Position numbers and translations under genes: made by a program. Shown piece by piece: positions 15,101 to 28,900 of a stretch of DNA of 64,000 bases. Each line of letters starts with the position of its first letter. Position 1 is the first letter of the stretch. The notes under the pieces are model-generated. The model was not told the origin of the DNA. It did not search any database and saw nothing but the letters and a program-made list of their open reading frames with translations. The DNA lies in the NCBI RefSeq assembly GCF_000002075.1, contig NW_004797796.1, positions 34,463 to 98,462 of the forward strand. The letters are read 5' to 3'. The stretch is from Aplysia californica (taxonomy: Eukaryota; Mollusca; Gastropoda; Aplysiida; Aplysiidae).

Positions 15101-18100
15101 TCTGACTCACCAAGAAACAAATTATTGAAAATCGGCTAGGGAGAATACACCTAAAAATTGTGCAAAAACAAGAAAACATGACATTAGGCCACTGAGAGGA
15201 AATGAGGGGGAAAAAAAGGAAGAAAAGTCTCACCCTTACAGGCTACAAAAAATACAGCAGACTCATCGACTCACCATCCATCTTAATCTTGACAGAGTCT
15301 CGGTCCTTTCTCCCTCTCTGCTTCACAGGGGAGGTGGAAGAACTCCCAGAGCCACTGTGACCCTGTGCACTGCCATGACCCTTGACCCCACAGATGGCAC
15401 ACTGAAGCAGCTGCAGCAGTGTGGGGGCCACGCCCTCATCCAGGAGAATGCTAGCCTGCATCAGGTATGGGAGTGTGTCTGAAACAAACCCACCACAACA
15501 TGCTATTATATAACAATTCATCCGTCAATGTCTGATGATGACAAATGCATCTGCAGAGGAAAAAGTCTTTTAAGTGAAAAAAAAAAGGAAATAAAAAAAA
15601 AAATAATATATAAGAATTCAAATGCTGGCAGTTTATATCCCTGTAAAGTTGTCAAGCGTAAAGTATCACAAAGCAAGAACACCTGATTTCATCCTTCATG
15701 TGCACATGCAAAGAGGACAGCTGAAACAAGTAGCCAAAGATAGAAACAATTGGGGAGAGGTTATTAGTAGCCTACACTCCAATATCCTCAGTCCCTTCCC
15801 AACCAATGGCTGACTATTTTACACCCCCGCCCTTACAATTAAAATTAAGATCATTTAGGAGGCAGGATGTTTCTACCTTACTTGTCAGTGCCAACCCGGA
15901 CTAAGAGGGATACAGCATGCAATCAGAAAGATTGCGATACTTGAAATAATAAAACTTCCCCATGTGGGAATTGAGTTATTGTCTTTTGTATGCAACTGCA
16001 AAAAGCCTAGCTTACATTACTGACACCGGTCATAATATGCCAATGGCAGAAGTTAGTAAGAAAGTAAAGTTGTCCAACAATTCAAATTAGGTGCATCAGT
16101 TTTGGCTAAATTGTGTGTCCCTGTAAGGATAACATACCTGCATTCAGTTGGCAGTACAGCTGCCAGTTGTAGGGTCGAGAGGTGGCAATGTCGCACACCA
16201 CCTTCAAATGTTCAATCTGGGGTAGGAAAATCAAATCAAGAGAGGTAAGGAAGAAGGTTCTTTTTTTTTTCTGTATGTTGTACAAAATAAAGCCTGACCA
16301 TCAACAATTTATTTATAGAAGCACCAGCCATCCATGTCTAGGTGCTGTTTTAGCCTCATTCTCCTGTCTGTGGATTAATTATTATTTTTTCCATTTTGGG
16401 TCTACTTTTATGCACCCTGTATCTATGGTTTTCAATACAAAATATGACCACAAACTCCTCTTACCATGGTGAGCAGGGTGTCATAGGGCAAGATGATGCT
16501 GTGTGCTGGCACATCTCCTCCATCAGCAAGGCCTCCTCTCTTGCACGTCTCCATCATCTGCTGAAGGTGAGACTGGATGGTGTGGTCATCTCGCAGCTGA
16601 CGATACTTCTCTTTGGAGCCGCAGATGAACAGGAGCAGCTGATGGGGACAGACAGGGGAGAAATGAAATAGAGATAATTTAATCTTATCTCTTCTCTTAA
16701 TTCACAATACAATGGGATATACTTGCAAGATGAACATTACTACACTTGAAAAATTAGTTTAGAACTTGGGAACAAACCATAAAAGACTGTAGCTGATAGT
16801 AGAGTGAAATCACAACTAGTCTCTAGCTGAAAGAGAACATGGCAGCGAAGGCCCATAAGCAACATCTGAGGAGATAAGATGGTGCAAAAAAATGCAAACA
16901 CACAGTCCCTTCATATTGTTTAGATCGGGAAAAAAATCCTTCATAATTTCAAATCATTTACGAATCTAGCCATTATGATTTCTTTGCTCTTGAGTTTAAA
17001 TTAATTAACACATTAACACTGTCTTTAAGATATGGTGGTAGGCTGACATATAAGGAATACTATGGTTGGTTTGTTACATTTAGGTCTAAGCCTGAAACCT
17101 GCCATTTTTATAGCAAGATTTAGCACATGACAATTCACTGTACTTACTTTTCTGACTTGCCTCTTGACAAACGGCGTCTGTTGGGTCAACATGTACTGGA
17201 ACAACAGACACAAAGGAGAGTCACTGACAAATCTTTCTTCAACATAATAATAAACAACAAGCTATTTCACTCCCCGTGCTACCAGCCAAGAAACAACACA
17301 GTTCTGTCAGTTTTTGTCTACAAATACAACAAGAACAATTAAAGCATTTATCATTTTAATTAAGTGGAGCTAAAAAAACATATTAAAAAACTTCATCCAG
17401 AATAAGAATAAATCCCCATCAAATACCATGCAGTTCATTTCAAAGACCGAGGACTTAGATCTTTATCAAGACGTGAGGTTGAGGAAAAATGTTTCAGATA
17501 GGACAGCAATATCCATTTGGACCCCACTCAAGACTCAAACCTCAACTTCTCCTTGCCAGATCAAGTTCATCACAATGCCATAGTGGCCAGAAAATTAATT
17601 CTATCCACTGAGCTAATTTAATTAACCTACAAGCACTAAAAAGAAACGTTCTTAACGTAGCTTTGTAAGGCACAGGGCATGATTTTGTACACATTATCTT
17701 CCCCACACAGGGATGTTTTAACTCTTCATCTCCGAGGGGGTAAACCCACTACGCTAGGGCCCTTTTTTGGTCGTAAAGCTAAAAATGACAAAATCGTCAT
17801 TAAATGGGTCATAAAATTGAAACCAGGAAACCTATTTTGATAGTTCTTCATCTAATAAATGAACTTCCCGTATAAGAGACTTGTTATCAGGCCGAAAAGT
17901 AGGGCTGGAGTCTGCTCGATTAATCGAAGGCTTGCGAGCAACTGACGGCTCGTGCCAGAGGCTTGCGAGCAGGCTTGAGCTTTGCCCACTACCGGATTTG
18001 CTACTCGTGGACGGCGGACGGGCTTACTGATTTGTGTCGTGACGTCACAAACTCTTGTTTACTGAGCGTGCGATACTTCTGCCCGCGTGCCGCACGCTGA

Positions 18101-19873
18101 CAAGCCCTAAATAACCCTCACACTTCCAGCGATGGCGCTGTTTGGGGAGGGGAGGAGGTGGTATGGCTGGGAAAGCGAGAGGTGTTCGCCACCCCTCGCT
18201 TTCCGTAGAACCCGCCCCTCCCCTTACGCCTCCTGTCGTGACAGGGTTTTATTTGTCTTGTTTTTGGGGGGTTTTTTGGTTCAGTTTTTGTTGATTTAAA
18301 AAAAAAAATTTTGGTGGGGGGAAGTATTAGGATTACGTTTTGCTTTATTGATTTTCTTGGCGTAATTAGACATCATAATTAATATTTGTATGATAGAACA
18401 TGCACAATACATACATAATATCAGTTACAGTGCAGCAAGATGTTTTTTAAAAGTTATAGGCCTACAATGTAATTAACAATGTGATAGGTAAACAGTCAAA
18501 TCAAAAGTTTTTTTACATTGTTCAGAAACAAAATCACGATTGTCATCCCCTCCCCAATGCTTTCTCTTCAACTTCAACTTGTTCTAAGTGTCGGGGTGGG
18601 AGTGGAAGTGTAGTTTTGGCGAGTGATTAAATTACAAGCCACAGGATGCTAACAATACTGATTTATTTTGTCAGTTAAAAATTGTTTGTAAGTGTTCACA
18701 CCTTTATTCTGCGTCCTAAATAGTTTAGCAAACCGCGACCCCAGTGCTTTCTTGTCGTATCTCCAATTTTAATACCAGTGAAAACAGCTCATAACAAAAT
18801 GTGAGCCTACGAAGATGTCACATTTTCACTGTTAAAGCACTGAGGTCGCGAATGGTCTGCACTAGGCTATTACAGCCCTCTTCGCCTTGCACCAAAACCA
18901 GCACAGCTTCTCGCTTCCTCCACGTCCAGAGTTCACGCCGCGAGCGGGGTGGATTACCGGTAGATCTTGCGGCTCAGCGGTGTTGTACTGACGAGCGGTG
19001 TTGCCCTGCCAGAGCGGTAGTTGGACTCAAAACAGATTTATTGGCACGAGAGCAAGCCCTTAGCACAAAGCAATACGAGACGCAAAGCAGGTCTTGGGAC
19101 CAAGTGCTTTGCTTAGCTGCGATCGGGATTTGAGTCTTGCGTGCCGTCCTCTGCTCGTAAGCTTTCGATTAATCGAACAGACTAGTTTGTGGCGCAGTGA
19201 TACTGTGAGCGGGGTCTCTCTCTCTCCCTCTCTCTCTCTTTCTGACGTTAGTGGTTTCGCAGATTGCAAGCAGAGAGGGGAAGGAAGAGGGGGTCAGACA
19301 CGAGTGGCTTCGCGGATTGCAAGTTGGTGTAGGTACTTGAAGCTTAGGCTAGACTCAACGTATCATGCTGGTGATTTGATTTGATGATTTGACCTAGTGA
19401 TTTGAAGCTTGTGACCTGAACTAGGGGCTTGCGAGCACGAGCGTGTTTGCTACCGGGGTACAGCCCTACCGAAAAGTAAGTTGAGGTCTAAGTCGTCGTA
19501 AAGGAATGTGCCCGAGCCGCTGTCAGTGGCTCAGCGGCACAGTGATTCTGACCGTGAGCCACTGAGAGCGGCTTGCAGGAGATAAAAAGTTAAAGCATTA
19601 TTGAGGAAAAAATGATACACCATCTAACAACTCACCTCTGACAGCATATCATGCCACTTCTTGTCAAACACAGCTCCTTGAAGCTTGTGGTCATCAGCAA
19701 TTTTCTTCAACTGAAGTTTAGAAAAAACCCAAAGATTATCCAATTATCCAAGTGCCAAAACAAAACTAAAAAGAACTAAATCATATTTTTTATATAGAGG
19801 GATGATAGTTTCTCAGAATACTTAACAATTTCACCCTTCCACCAGCGTGTGCATGTGCATGTGCATATGTGCA

Positions 19874-19953
<80 letters not shown>

Positions 19954-22900
19954 TGTGAGAGCATGGGCGTGCACCCGCATGTGTGTGTAGGTGTGTGAGT
20001 GTGTATGCGTGCGTGCATATGACTGGCATTAGCAAATCCATAACAGAATTTATCTGACCATTCAATAAACACATAAAAATATGAAAACAGGGGGGGGTTA
20101 CAGTGCATTTGGAATACATGAGAAAGTGTTCAGGCTATTTATGGTGTTCTGAAGTTTCAGTTTGAGCAAAACAATGTAGATTCAAATAAAACAATAAAAG
20201 AATATGTTTAGAATTTCAATTTCTTCCAGAAAATAGTTGACTCGTTTCAGAAAGCTAGCACCGAAAACAGGTCTGCTGCACATAGAAACCATATCAAACG
20301 AAACCATATCTAGACCACAGGTAAATTAGATTGAGTATCCGAGACTTCAAAAGCAGCAGAACAGTCACTCTGTCAATTAATATAAATCTCGCTTACTCTA
20401 TAAAAGACATCACAGTGTTTATAAGGGCATTAACCCACTTACATACCTATAACAGACTTCTGCTGTACAAAATCATACCTGGTATGGCAGACGAAGGACC
20501 ATCTCTGTCAACAGCTGAGGATAGTCTTCAAACACATCGTTGGCATGGCCTTTCACATACTGCCGCAGGAAGAAAGGTGACATGTCCGGGGGAGAGTGGG
20601 AGGGGTGAGGTTTCAGCAACTGTCCAGGAACACTGGCATTTTCATCCTGAAAACAAAACAGTGCGAGAAAATAACAACAGCTCGCTCACACAACTCTCTG
20701 ACAGACTTACAAATAACAGCGCGTCAGCGAAACTTTTAATTTTTTTTATATGCATAAATCTGAATGTTCAAAATTTCATGTCCTCCCCCCGTTTTTTCTA
20801 AGTAGAGGATTTGTACTTATGTGTGCTCTGTGTGTGATGAAAGTCGCGAATCTTTGGTCAATACAAATGATTAATTGTTTCATGTGATCTAAACCTGAAG
20901 GTGCTGAAATACAAAGCAACTGAGTGATTTGAAAACAACTTTTCATCTTTCCCCAAAAAAATTTGTTTCACCAGACTTTCACATCAAGAGAACTACACTG
21001 ACAATAATGAACATTAACTCTACATGCTTGTACCAAATACTACAGGAAATAAAATCATAAAACAGTCATGCTTGCTCTTTCATGTAGATGGTGTTCTCAC
21101 TCCAGAACAAATCTTAAAACTAAACAGCATTTATATTACAGACACAATTAATAAACCATTGAACATGATCAACAAAACAGTGTACCTCATCAGCGTTGTA
21201 GTTTTTCCAGTAAGGAAGCAAATTCTTCAAAACTTGCAGGCAATATGGGATGGTCTCAGACTGCAAGAGTGCTGAGGCTGTCTTGCTGCTCACAAAGGTG
21301 GACTGGGGAAGGAAAACACCACAGCATTGTACTGCATGATATTGTAAAGTAGGCTATAGCATTGTCCTGTATTGCATTATTATAGAGCCCATTCACTGTA
21401 AGGTATCATATTTTGCATCCATTTTTGATTGGACCAAGCCTAGTGAGTGGAGAGCACTATAGATTGCATTTATAAATGCATCTTTCTTGATTTAGGTTTT
21501 TTTAACATTAACTGACCTTTCTTAAAATGAAAGAGAGAACTTATTGTTTAGTACTGACCTCAGTGGAATGCTTCGATCCCGATCTTGACCGAGACAGCAA
21601 AACACTGACCAGTCGTAGGAGGATCAGCTTCACTTCAAAATGTTCTGAACGGTCAGAAATCTGATCCAAATCCTGAAATATAGAGATAAAAAAGTAGACC
21701 ATAAGCAAACTTGCAGGTTCATTTAAAGAACAGACAAGCAAAATTGTCAAAGTAGACATTAATGTTTCAGTGTATAAAATCTTAGAATCACAATTCTTTG
21801 TAAAACTTTTCTAAAAACATTTTCCCTTCTTATTCTTTTCCCAAACTCTTTGAGGCAAAATCTAAACCAACACTACTTCTTTTCCCTTGAGTCAAGTACA
21901 ATGATTTTAACAAACTGCACTCAAAAGGTTTGACTGCAAATTAAGGTGTTAAAATCAGTCCATGGTTCAGAACTAGAGTGTTCACAAAAGTGATCCAGAC
22001 AGCATACCAGGTGTCACTGAAGTATTAAAGCCAGCATATGATTGATTAATTAGATGTTCAAGTTGTGCAGTCAGATATAAAGGTGACAAGTTGGATGATT
22101 GGTAACTATAATGTTTAAAGCCCCTTTTCCCCACAATGCTTTGACATATCATTAAAATAACATTCATTACCTAAAGTGACCAACAAGCACAAAGCTTTAA
22201 AAAATCACAATAATTCTATCCACATAACAAATTTAAGTATTAAATATCAGAACACACTTCTCAGCTGCATATGGAATCTTTTATTTTCAATTTTGTTACA
22301 TTTATATTGATTTCTAGAATCAAATATAAGATAATATTTTACTACCTTATATAATGGTTACCTTGTACCCTTTCTTGTACTTTTCTTTTTCAAAGATAAG
22401 AACAAGCAAAACTTAACCATTATTTGCCTTTGCAAGGCTTTCTACAACTTCCTGAGAAATTTCTCAATGAAGTATTAGTATTACCATTGTTTTGCACTTT
22501 TAAAAAACTACACTTTCTATAAACTAGCCTCTCGCATCCAAGATGAAGAAAAAAACAACAACCAGAACATAGCCTTCATTTTAAAAAAGTGACCGAACCT
22601 TTCCTGAAAGCTGCAGTTCTGTGACAATGGTGGTGAGGAATGCATCCAGCGCTGCTCTATCCTTGTCCTCGTCCGATTCCAGGTCAGTGGTCAACATCAG
22701 GAGCACCTGAAACAAAAGGAGAAAGACAATGAAACGGGCACAGTGCGGGTCCCATCACAAGTTAATCTACAAGTAGTAAAGTATGGGATCAACATACCTT
22801 TCAACATGGACTCCCATTTTAATGTCTACATCTGATACGACCCAACCACCTGGCAAGAAGAGTTGTGAAAATTCCCCAAACAAATCCAGGTTTAAGAATA

Positions 22901-25900
22901 TCCTCTTTTCAACTCGCAGTATGATACTAAAAGCTCTTACAGTAAGTCTCCTCAACCACTTACAGGAGTGCCAGTTTACCGGACAGTCATACATTTACGC
23001 ACATCGCTCAGATTTGGATCACTCTGCCTCCACTACAAGAAAATTTCTTTTAAAGACATTCCTCTTGCAACAAGGTCAGAGTCGGCACGCCACTTCTAAT
23101 GAAAAGTCTTTCTGCTTTTCTTAGCAATCTACTCCTGTTTCCTAGGGCCAATTTTAAGTTATTATACTGAACAAAAAACTGGGACCACAGATATAAGAAA
23201 TGGAAAAAAGAGGGGGGAGGTGAAATCTCAGGCTCACAATATCAAGCACAAGACGGTGACCAAGTGTTCAGGATGATGGTGACTGGATTGTGTCCTAAGG
23301 CAATATGTGATAACCCCCAGTTCAAAAATAGGGTCCTGCACAATGGCAATCAGCAATGGCATGTTAGTATGATTGTCGGGACTGGTATGATACTGTGTAT
23401 TATGCTATAGAGGTGAACTATTATTTGTGTGTATTCACGCATGACTGTGCATATACCATTGTAAACTAAATGTCCCTTAGAAAATCAATAAAAGTAAGGA
23501 GCAGCTCCATACCTGCATGAAAGGGATAGCTCTAACTCCTCCAACATTCTGAACCTCTGGGAAATACTTGAGGAGCGTTTCCAGAATGTTCAACCTTAGG
23601 CTGTGAAGTCTGAGGAATAAGAAAAAGAAAATATCACTATACAAAATTCTTCTTTCTAGCTGCAGAATAGAGCACTAGAAATCCAACAATCATTAAAACT
23701 AGATGCTTGTATTTACTAAAAAGCAGTTTTTGATGCCCTGACAAAGAAAAGCCATATGATTGGAAGTTATTTCTTACAAACTGGTTATAATAGTTGATAT
23801 GCAGTCAACAATAAAATTGTATATTACAAGAGTCTGAAAAGTCAGCAATGTAAGTTATATCATATCGCAAAGCTCCTGGAGTTCTACAGACATAGTAACT
23901 ATATTAAAGATAATTGTACTTAACTCTCTGTCTCAAAATTAACCTGTTTAAAGTACGAGTAAGTTAAAACAGTAATTCCGCACCCTAGAAGGGAAACAGG
24001 AATTGTTTTTCTCTTAATTCATTCAGCTCTGAGTGAAAACCCATGCACTTCCCTACTGTGCTGAGCAATTTCTCAGTGAACCTGTTGGGATGAGGATAAC
24101 TTGGAAAAAAGAGTATAATAAAAAGCTACTTCAACTGTCATCACATTTTTTCTGCTGTTTATTCAGAATTGAAAGTAGCATCTTGCAACTGTGTAGCTTT
24201 TATGCTAATGTGTATATACATTTCTAAATAGCTGTGATGTCTGAATCTAGATCTAGCGATAAGCCTATGGTTCTGGTACCAGTATTTGTTGTCTCATATT
24301 GTCATCAAAATCAATGTCACTGCCAACACTATCATTTGATGAACAGGATATTTGAAAACATTTATGATAAAAATCCAACAACTATAAAGTTTCCAGATTG
24401 GAAAATCATTTCGGGATTCCGATCTTTCATTTTTCGCTACTGGAGGACATTGCAAAATGCTAAACTTTAAGAATACTAGGCCTAAGAAACACACACCAAA
24501 AAGCCAAATTCCATGCTATTTGTCAAAATGACACTATAAAAGATCGTAAGCATATTTAGAGTATTTTCCCTTTACTCATGTGACGAAAAACAAAGGCAGA
24601 ACTATCATTTATTTGAACTTTTAGCTTCATAGGGAGACGATGGGGGTTTTGAAAGAATTCTGATCAAATGCACACAGGCAGAAACCAGCTGTGCGAGAAT
24701 TCTTGTCAGTAGCACTGAATGAGATAACCGAACAAAAAAGATTTCATTTTGTTGCTGCGCTCACCTGTGTGAAGTATCTGTGTCCTGCTCGTAGGTATCA
24801 TTAGCCATGGCAAGGTATCCAGCCGAAGTGCCATAGCTGCTGGCTTCACTCCGCGGACCAGGTGGGAGACTCTCGTTAGTGTGGTAGCCGTAGGAGCTGC
24901 TGCGACCGCTAGCTGCTGGAAACAGGTCAAATTGGTTCCTTTATTGTTTGAGTTATTGACAACTCTACAAACAGGCAGGTTCAAAGGAGGAAGACTTAGC
25001 CAGAGGGTTAGAAAAAGTTCAAAGAAGGAAAAAATTAAAAAGATGACAAAATTAGTAAAAATTACACATGTAAATTTGAGAATTAATGTTTGAGTGCTAT
25101 ACTCTAGACATCTCCAAAGTAGACTAAAATACAGAACTAGGCAAGCTTATGAGCTCCAAGAAGGGCACATTTCACAGTCACAAGGGCTTGCCTAGACAGT
25201 TTTCCAGGGCACATTACAATTACGGAGAAAGAGAGGCAGGAACAGACAGAGATAAGAGGACAATACCTAACATTTAAAAAAAAAAAAAAATTTAATAGAG
25301 TTTTACGGCGCAAGCAACTGCATAAGGCTATGTGAGCATGCGGAAGGAATACTAGTTGGTTGCACATTCACTACAATTCACAGCACGGCTTGGTTTAGAT
25401 AAATAATTCCATTAAAATGTTTTTAAATTGAGGTAAAATTTCGGTTTAAAAATAACACTTTAAATAATTCTTAAAATAACGGTATCTACAATTAATTGAA
25501 AAGGCCAATGGCATTCATAAAATCGAGAATTCTGTAGGAACCAATGACAGAGAACAGATCTTGCAGTTTTTTGCATTTAAACTACTTCCTTCGGGTCTTT
25601 CTAAAGCCTGGACATTGTTAAGACGTATCTAGTGGTAAAATCTGTGTCGCATCCGATACAGAACGGTTTTTCATCTCCATGAAAGAGGTATTTATGTGTC
25701 AGGCAGGTGTGTCCAATACTTAATAGTTAAAATGACTTTGTTTCTTCTGGAGAGACCTGAAGGTTTTCATGGACCCAGTTTGGGCATGATGTTGTGAAGA
25801 CTGGAGGTGTAGTTTTTTATTTTATTTTTTTAAGTCAGTCTGTGGGAGAGCGTTTGTCGTTGATCCCAAAAGAAGGGACAGGGATTCCTTCGCCAGGAGA

Positions 25901-28900
25901 TCCACCTGCTCGTGTCCTCGAATGCCCACAAGGCTATATCTAAGAATGGGTATACGTCTGAAGTAAGTGACATACTGAAAGAATCAAAGAACAGATAGGG
26001 GTGGAGTGAGCCAGTGGTCAAGACATCTAAGATGCCCCTGCGGTCAATCACTATGTGGAAACGTGAGCAATTAAGTGCATTACCATAAGCTGGACTGAGC
26101 CTCCTGATGAATTTTGGTGTCTATTCATTACTCCACTGCTATGCCTGCACAAATCCAGAACCAAACAAAGTACTTTGGGGCAAGACAGAAAGTGCTTTAT
26201 CTCAAGACTATACATCCGTGATACCTATCAGTTGACACAAAAAAAGAAACCAAACACAATCTCACCAGAAATAGAATCCACAGCACTGCCCCCGCTCTCT
26301 GAGCCCGCCCCACTGCCGCCGCCTTGTTCAGCTGGAGACGTCCTTAGAGTGGACCCGTCTGTGGCGGCTGTGCTGCCCAGTTCGTCGTCGCTAGCTGGGG
26401 CCGAGGCGGTTGTGTCGGACAGAGGCTGTTCCTCCAGCTCCAGCTCCTCCTCCTCCTGGGCTGTGGGTGCAATGGCTAAGCCTTGAAGTCCCAAGTTGCC
26501 CGCCGCCTGGCCCAGGTTGATGCCCAAATTGTTGGCCAATTGGCCTGCCAGGCCGCTTGGAAGCTGAGCCACTTGGCCACCACCCTGAGAGTAATTCAAA
26601 CTCATATTAGACAAATAGGTACAATAAAGACCAGAAGCTGGCTGATTTGGAGAAGAGGTATATCAAATCGTTATGAAAAGGAAAAATTTGTGAAAAATAC
26701 ACGAGAATTTTAAAGTATGGGCAAGCCCCCAAAGTTAAATGTCAATTTGATTCTGGGCGAGTAAAAGAATTACTCTCACAGTGAAAATACCCAGTGTAAA
26801 AGTAAACTATCATAATTAGTCATCATCTCTCCCAAAACCATGTTGCCTTAACCAAAACAAATTTCCTGTGCTGAGCTTCTACATCAAAATACATGTATTA
26901 CCTGTTCTTGCAGGCTAAGAGCTATAGCCAGCTCCACCATAGTCTCATCGTCAGCATCCGGAGGGATCTCAACCATGGGTGGGAAGTTTGCATCCATCCC
27001 CCATAGGTCCTCCAGTCCTGGGATGCCATTGCCCTGACCTCCGCCCTCCTCCATGATCATGTTGTTGTCCTACAACAGACAGCAAGAAGAGGTTACAAAT
27101 AAAGTACTTGAAGTGATCATGAAACTTAAGTTTGCTCGTGAATATTTGTAAACCTATTTGGATCTAAATTACTAGCAAAACAGTAGCTGGGAATCTTACA
27201 TCAACTTTAAGAGTAGACTCGAAGATTAAAACAGCCTACAGTCTCGACATTCACTCCATTTTGTGAGTTTAGAGACTAAAAATTTGATTGCTTTGGGCAA
27301 AAAAGTTCATTAACACTTGAACATACTGATACTCTATCACTTTGCAAGTGTAAAACACTGTGTTCCATTGCACTACCATCACACAACTGCTCTACAAGAC
27401 AACTGACCACACTGCCCATCAGCTTCACTACTAGTCAAACACACACCATTACACTTTTTTGTTTGTTTTAGTAGAGGTTTTACAGCGCTCGCAACACACC
27501 ATTACACTACTAGTCTCCAATTTTACTTATCTGTTACACTACAACAGTGCTACCTGTCTGCCACACTGCCTGCCAGTCTGTAACACTACTGACCACTTAT
27601 ACTGCCTGTCTGTCACAACAACAGTCATCAACTCTGCCAGTCTTTTAAACTACCATCACAGTGCGAATTCATCACACTGTCGAAAACCAGTCCCTGAAAC
27701 TATCACCACATAATCAGTCTGTCACAAAACTAGCCCTTAACTCTTTGACGACATGTCAGTGGATAATCTAGATAAAACAATAGTAAGTAATTTAAAGTAA
27801 GATTAACAAAATTAAATCACTTCACTGACCACAACTTCGTAGATGTCGTCCGGCTCAGGCTCCTGGTCTGGCTCTAAGACAGGCATGCTGACCTCAGCTT
27901 CCTCCTCCTGGTGAGGGGGCAGGTAGATGGCAGCAGGAGGCGTGCTTGGCTTCTCTGCCTTGCTGCTGTCTTCATCCTCTATCTCCTCTGGGCCTGGAGA
28001 GTCATTGTGTGGTGTCAGAACAAATAAACAGCGACATGTCAGAACCCACTGTGACATGTCAGAATAAATAAACAATGTCAAGAAGGAACAAATCTGCACG
28101 TTAGAACAAACTGTCCCATGTCAGAACAAACAGTCCATTTACAATGAATTGTGTCAAGTAATGTCTTAAACAAAGAATCTCTGTCATATCTGTAGCAGTG
28201 CCTTATAATGGATTTTCCCCTCAAAAGGCAAACAGATGACTTTCAATCAGATACAGTACATCACTTTTTGGGAAGATTTGTTCGACGAGTATTCTTAAGT
28301 GAATGTTTGAAAAAAAATATGTCAAAGAACAATTTGGTATCATGGGGTCATTGTCAAATTTCACATCAGACTATAATACCATGAAAACTTTGAAGAATGG
28401 TTTTGTGATATGCTCAACAGAAGTGAATAATTATTTATTTTTTAAACAAAATTAACATGATATTTAACAGAATTTTCTCGAATGAATCATTCAGAATTTT
28501 CTCGGATAAATCATGGAGTAACAAAACATATTTTGGCAACTTATCACTGCAATAAGAGTATAAGCAGAGGACAATAACTTACCTTGAGGTGTGAGGTGTG
28601 GAGGCGAAGGAATGAACACACGCCTCCTCTTGTGTCGGGGTCTCAGCACACGGATCAAAGCCTGACGACAGGCAAAGCTCACCACAGGATCCTGAAGAAA
28701 AATACATTCCATGAAGGTTTACGAAATTCTGATAAGTTGGGCACAGTCGACATACCTTTCATTAGCTACAAAACTCAAAGCACTTTTAGAAGACAAGAAA
28801 CTGAGAGGAAAGGGAATGTCATTAAAAAGTAAACCAATCGGCACCCTTAAACAATGGAACACAAGCAAACTAATGTTTCAGAAATGACTACCTTCAACTA

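Noticed and set aside
18801-19384. Plus-strand frames of 96-110 codons inside the 17900-19468 hAT element as a transposase
   Set aside because: No hAT dimerisation or catalytic motif is visible, and CT-rich low complexity explains part of the frame.
19776-20119. His/Thr-rich frames of about 110 codons
   Set aside because: They are translations of a TG/CA microsatellite.
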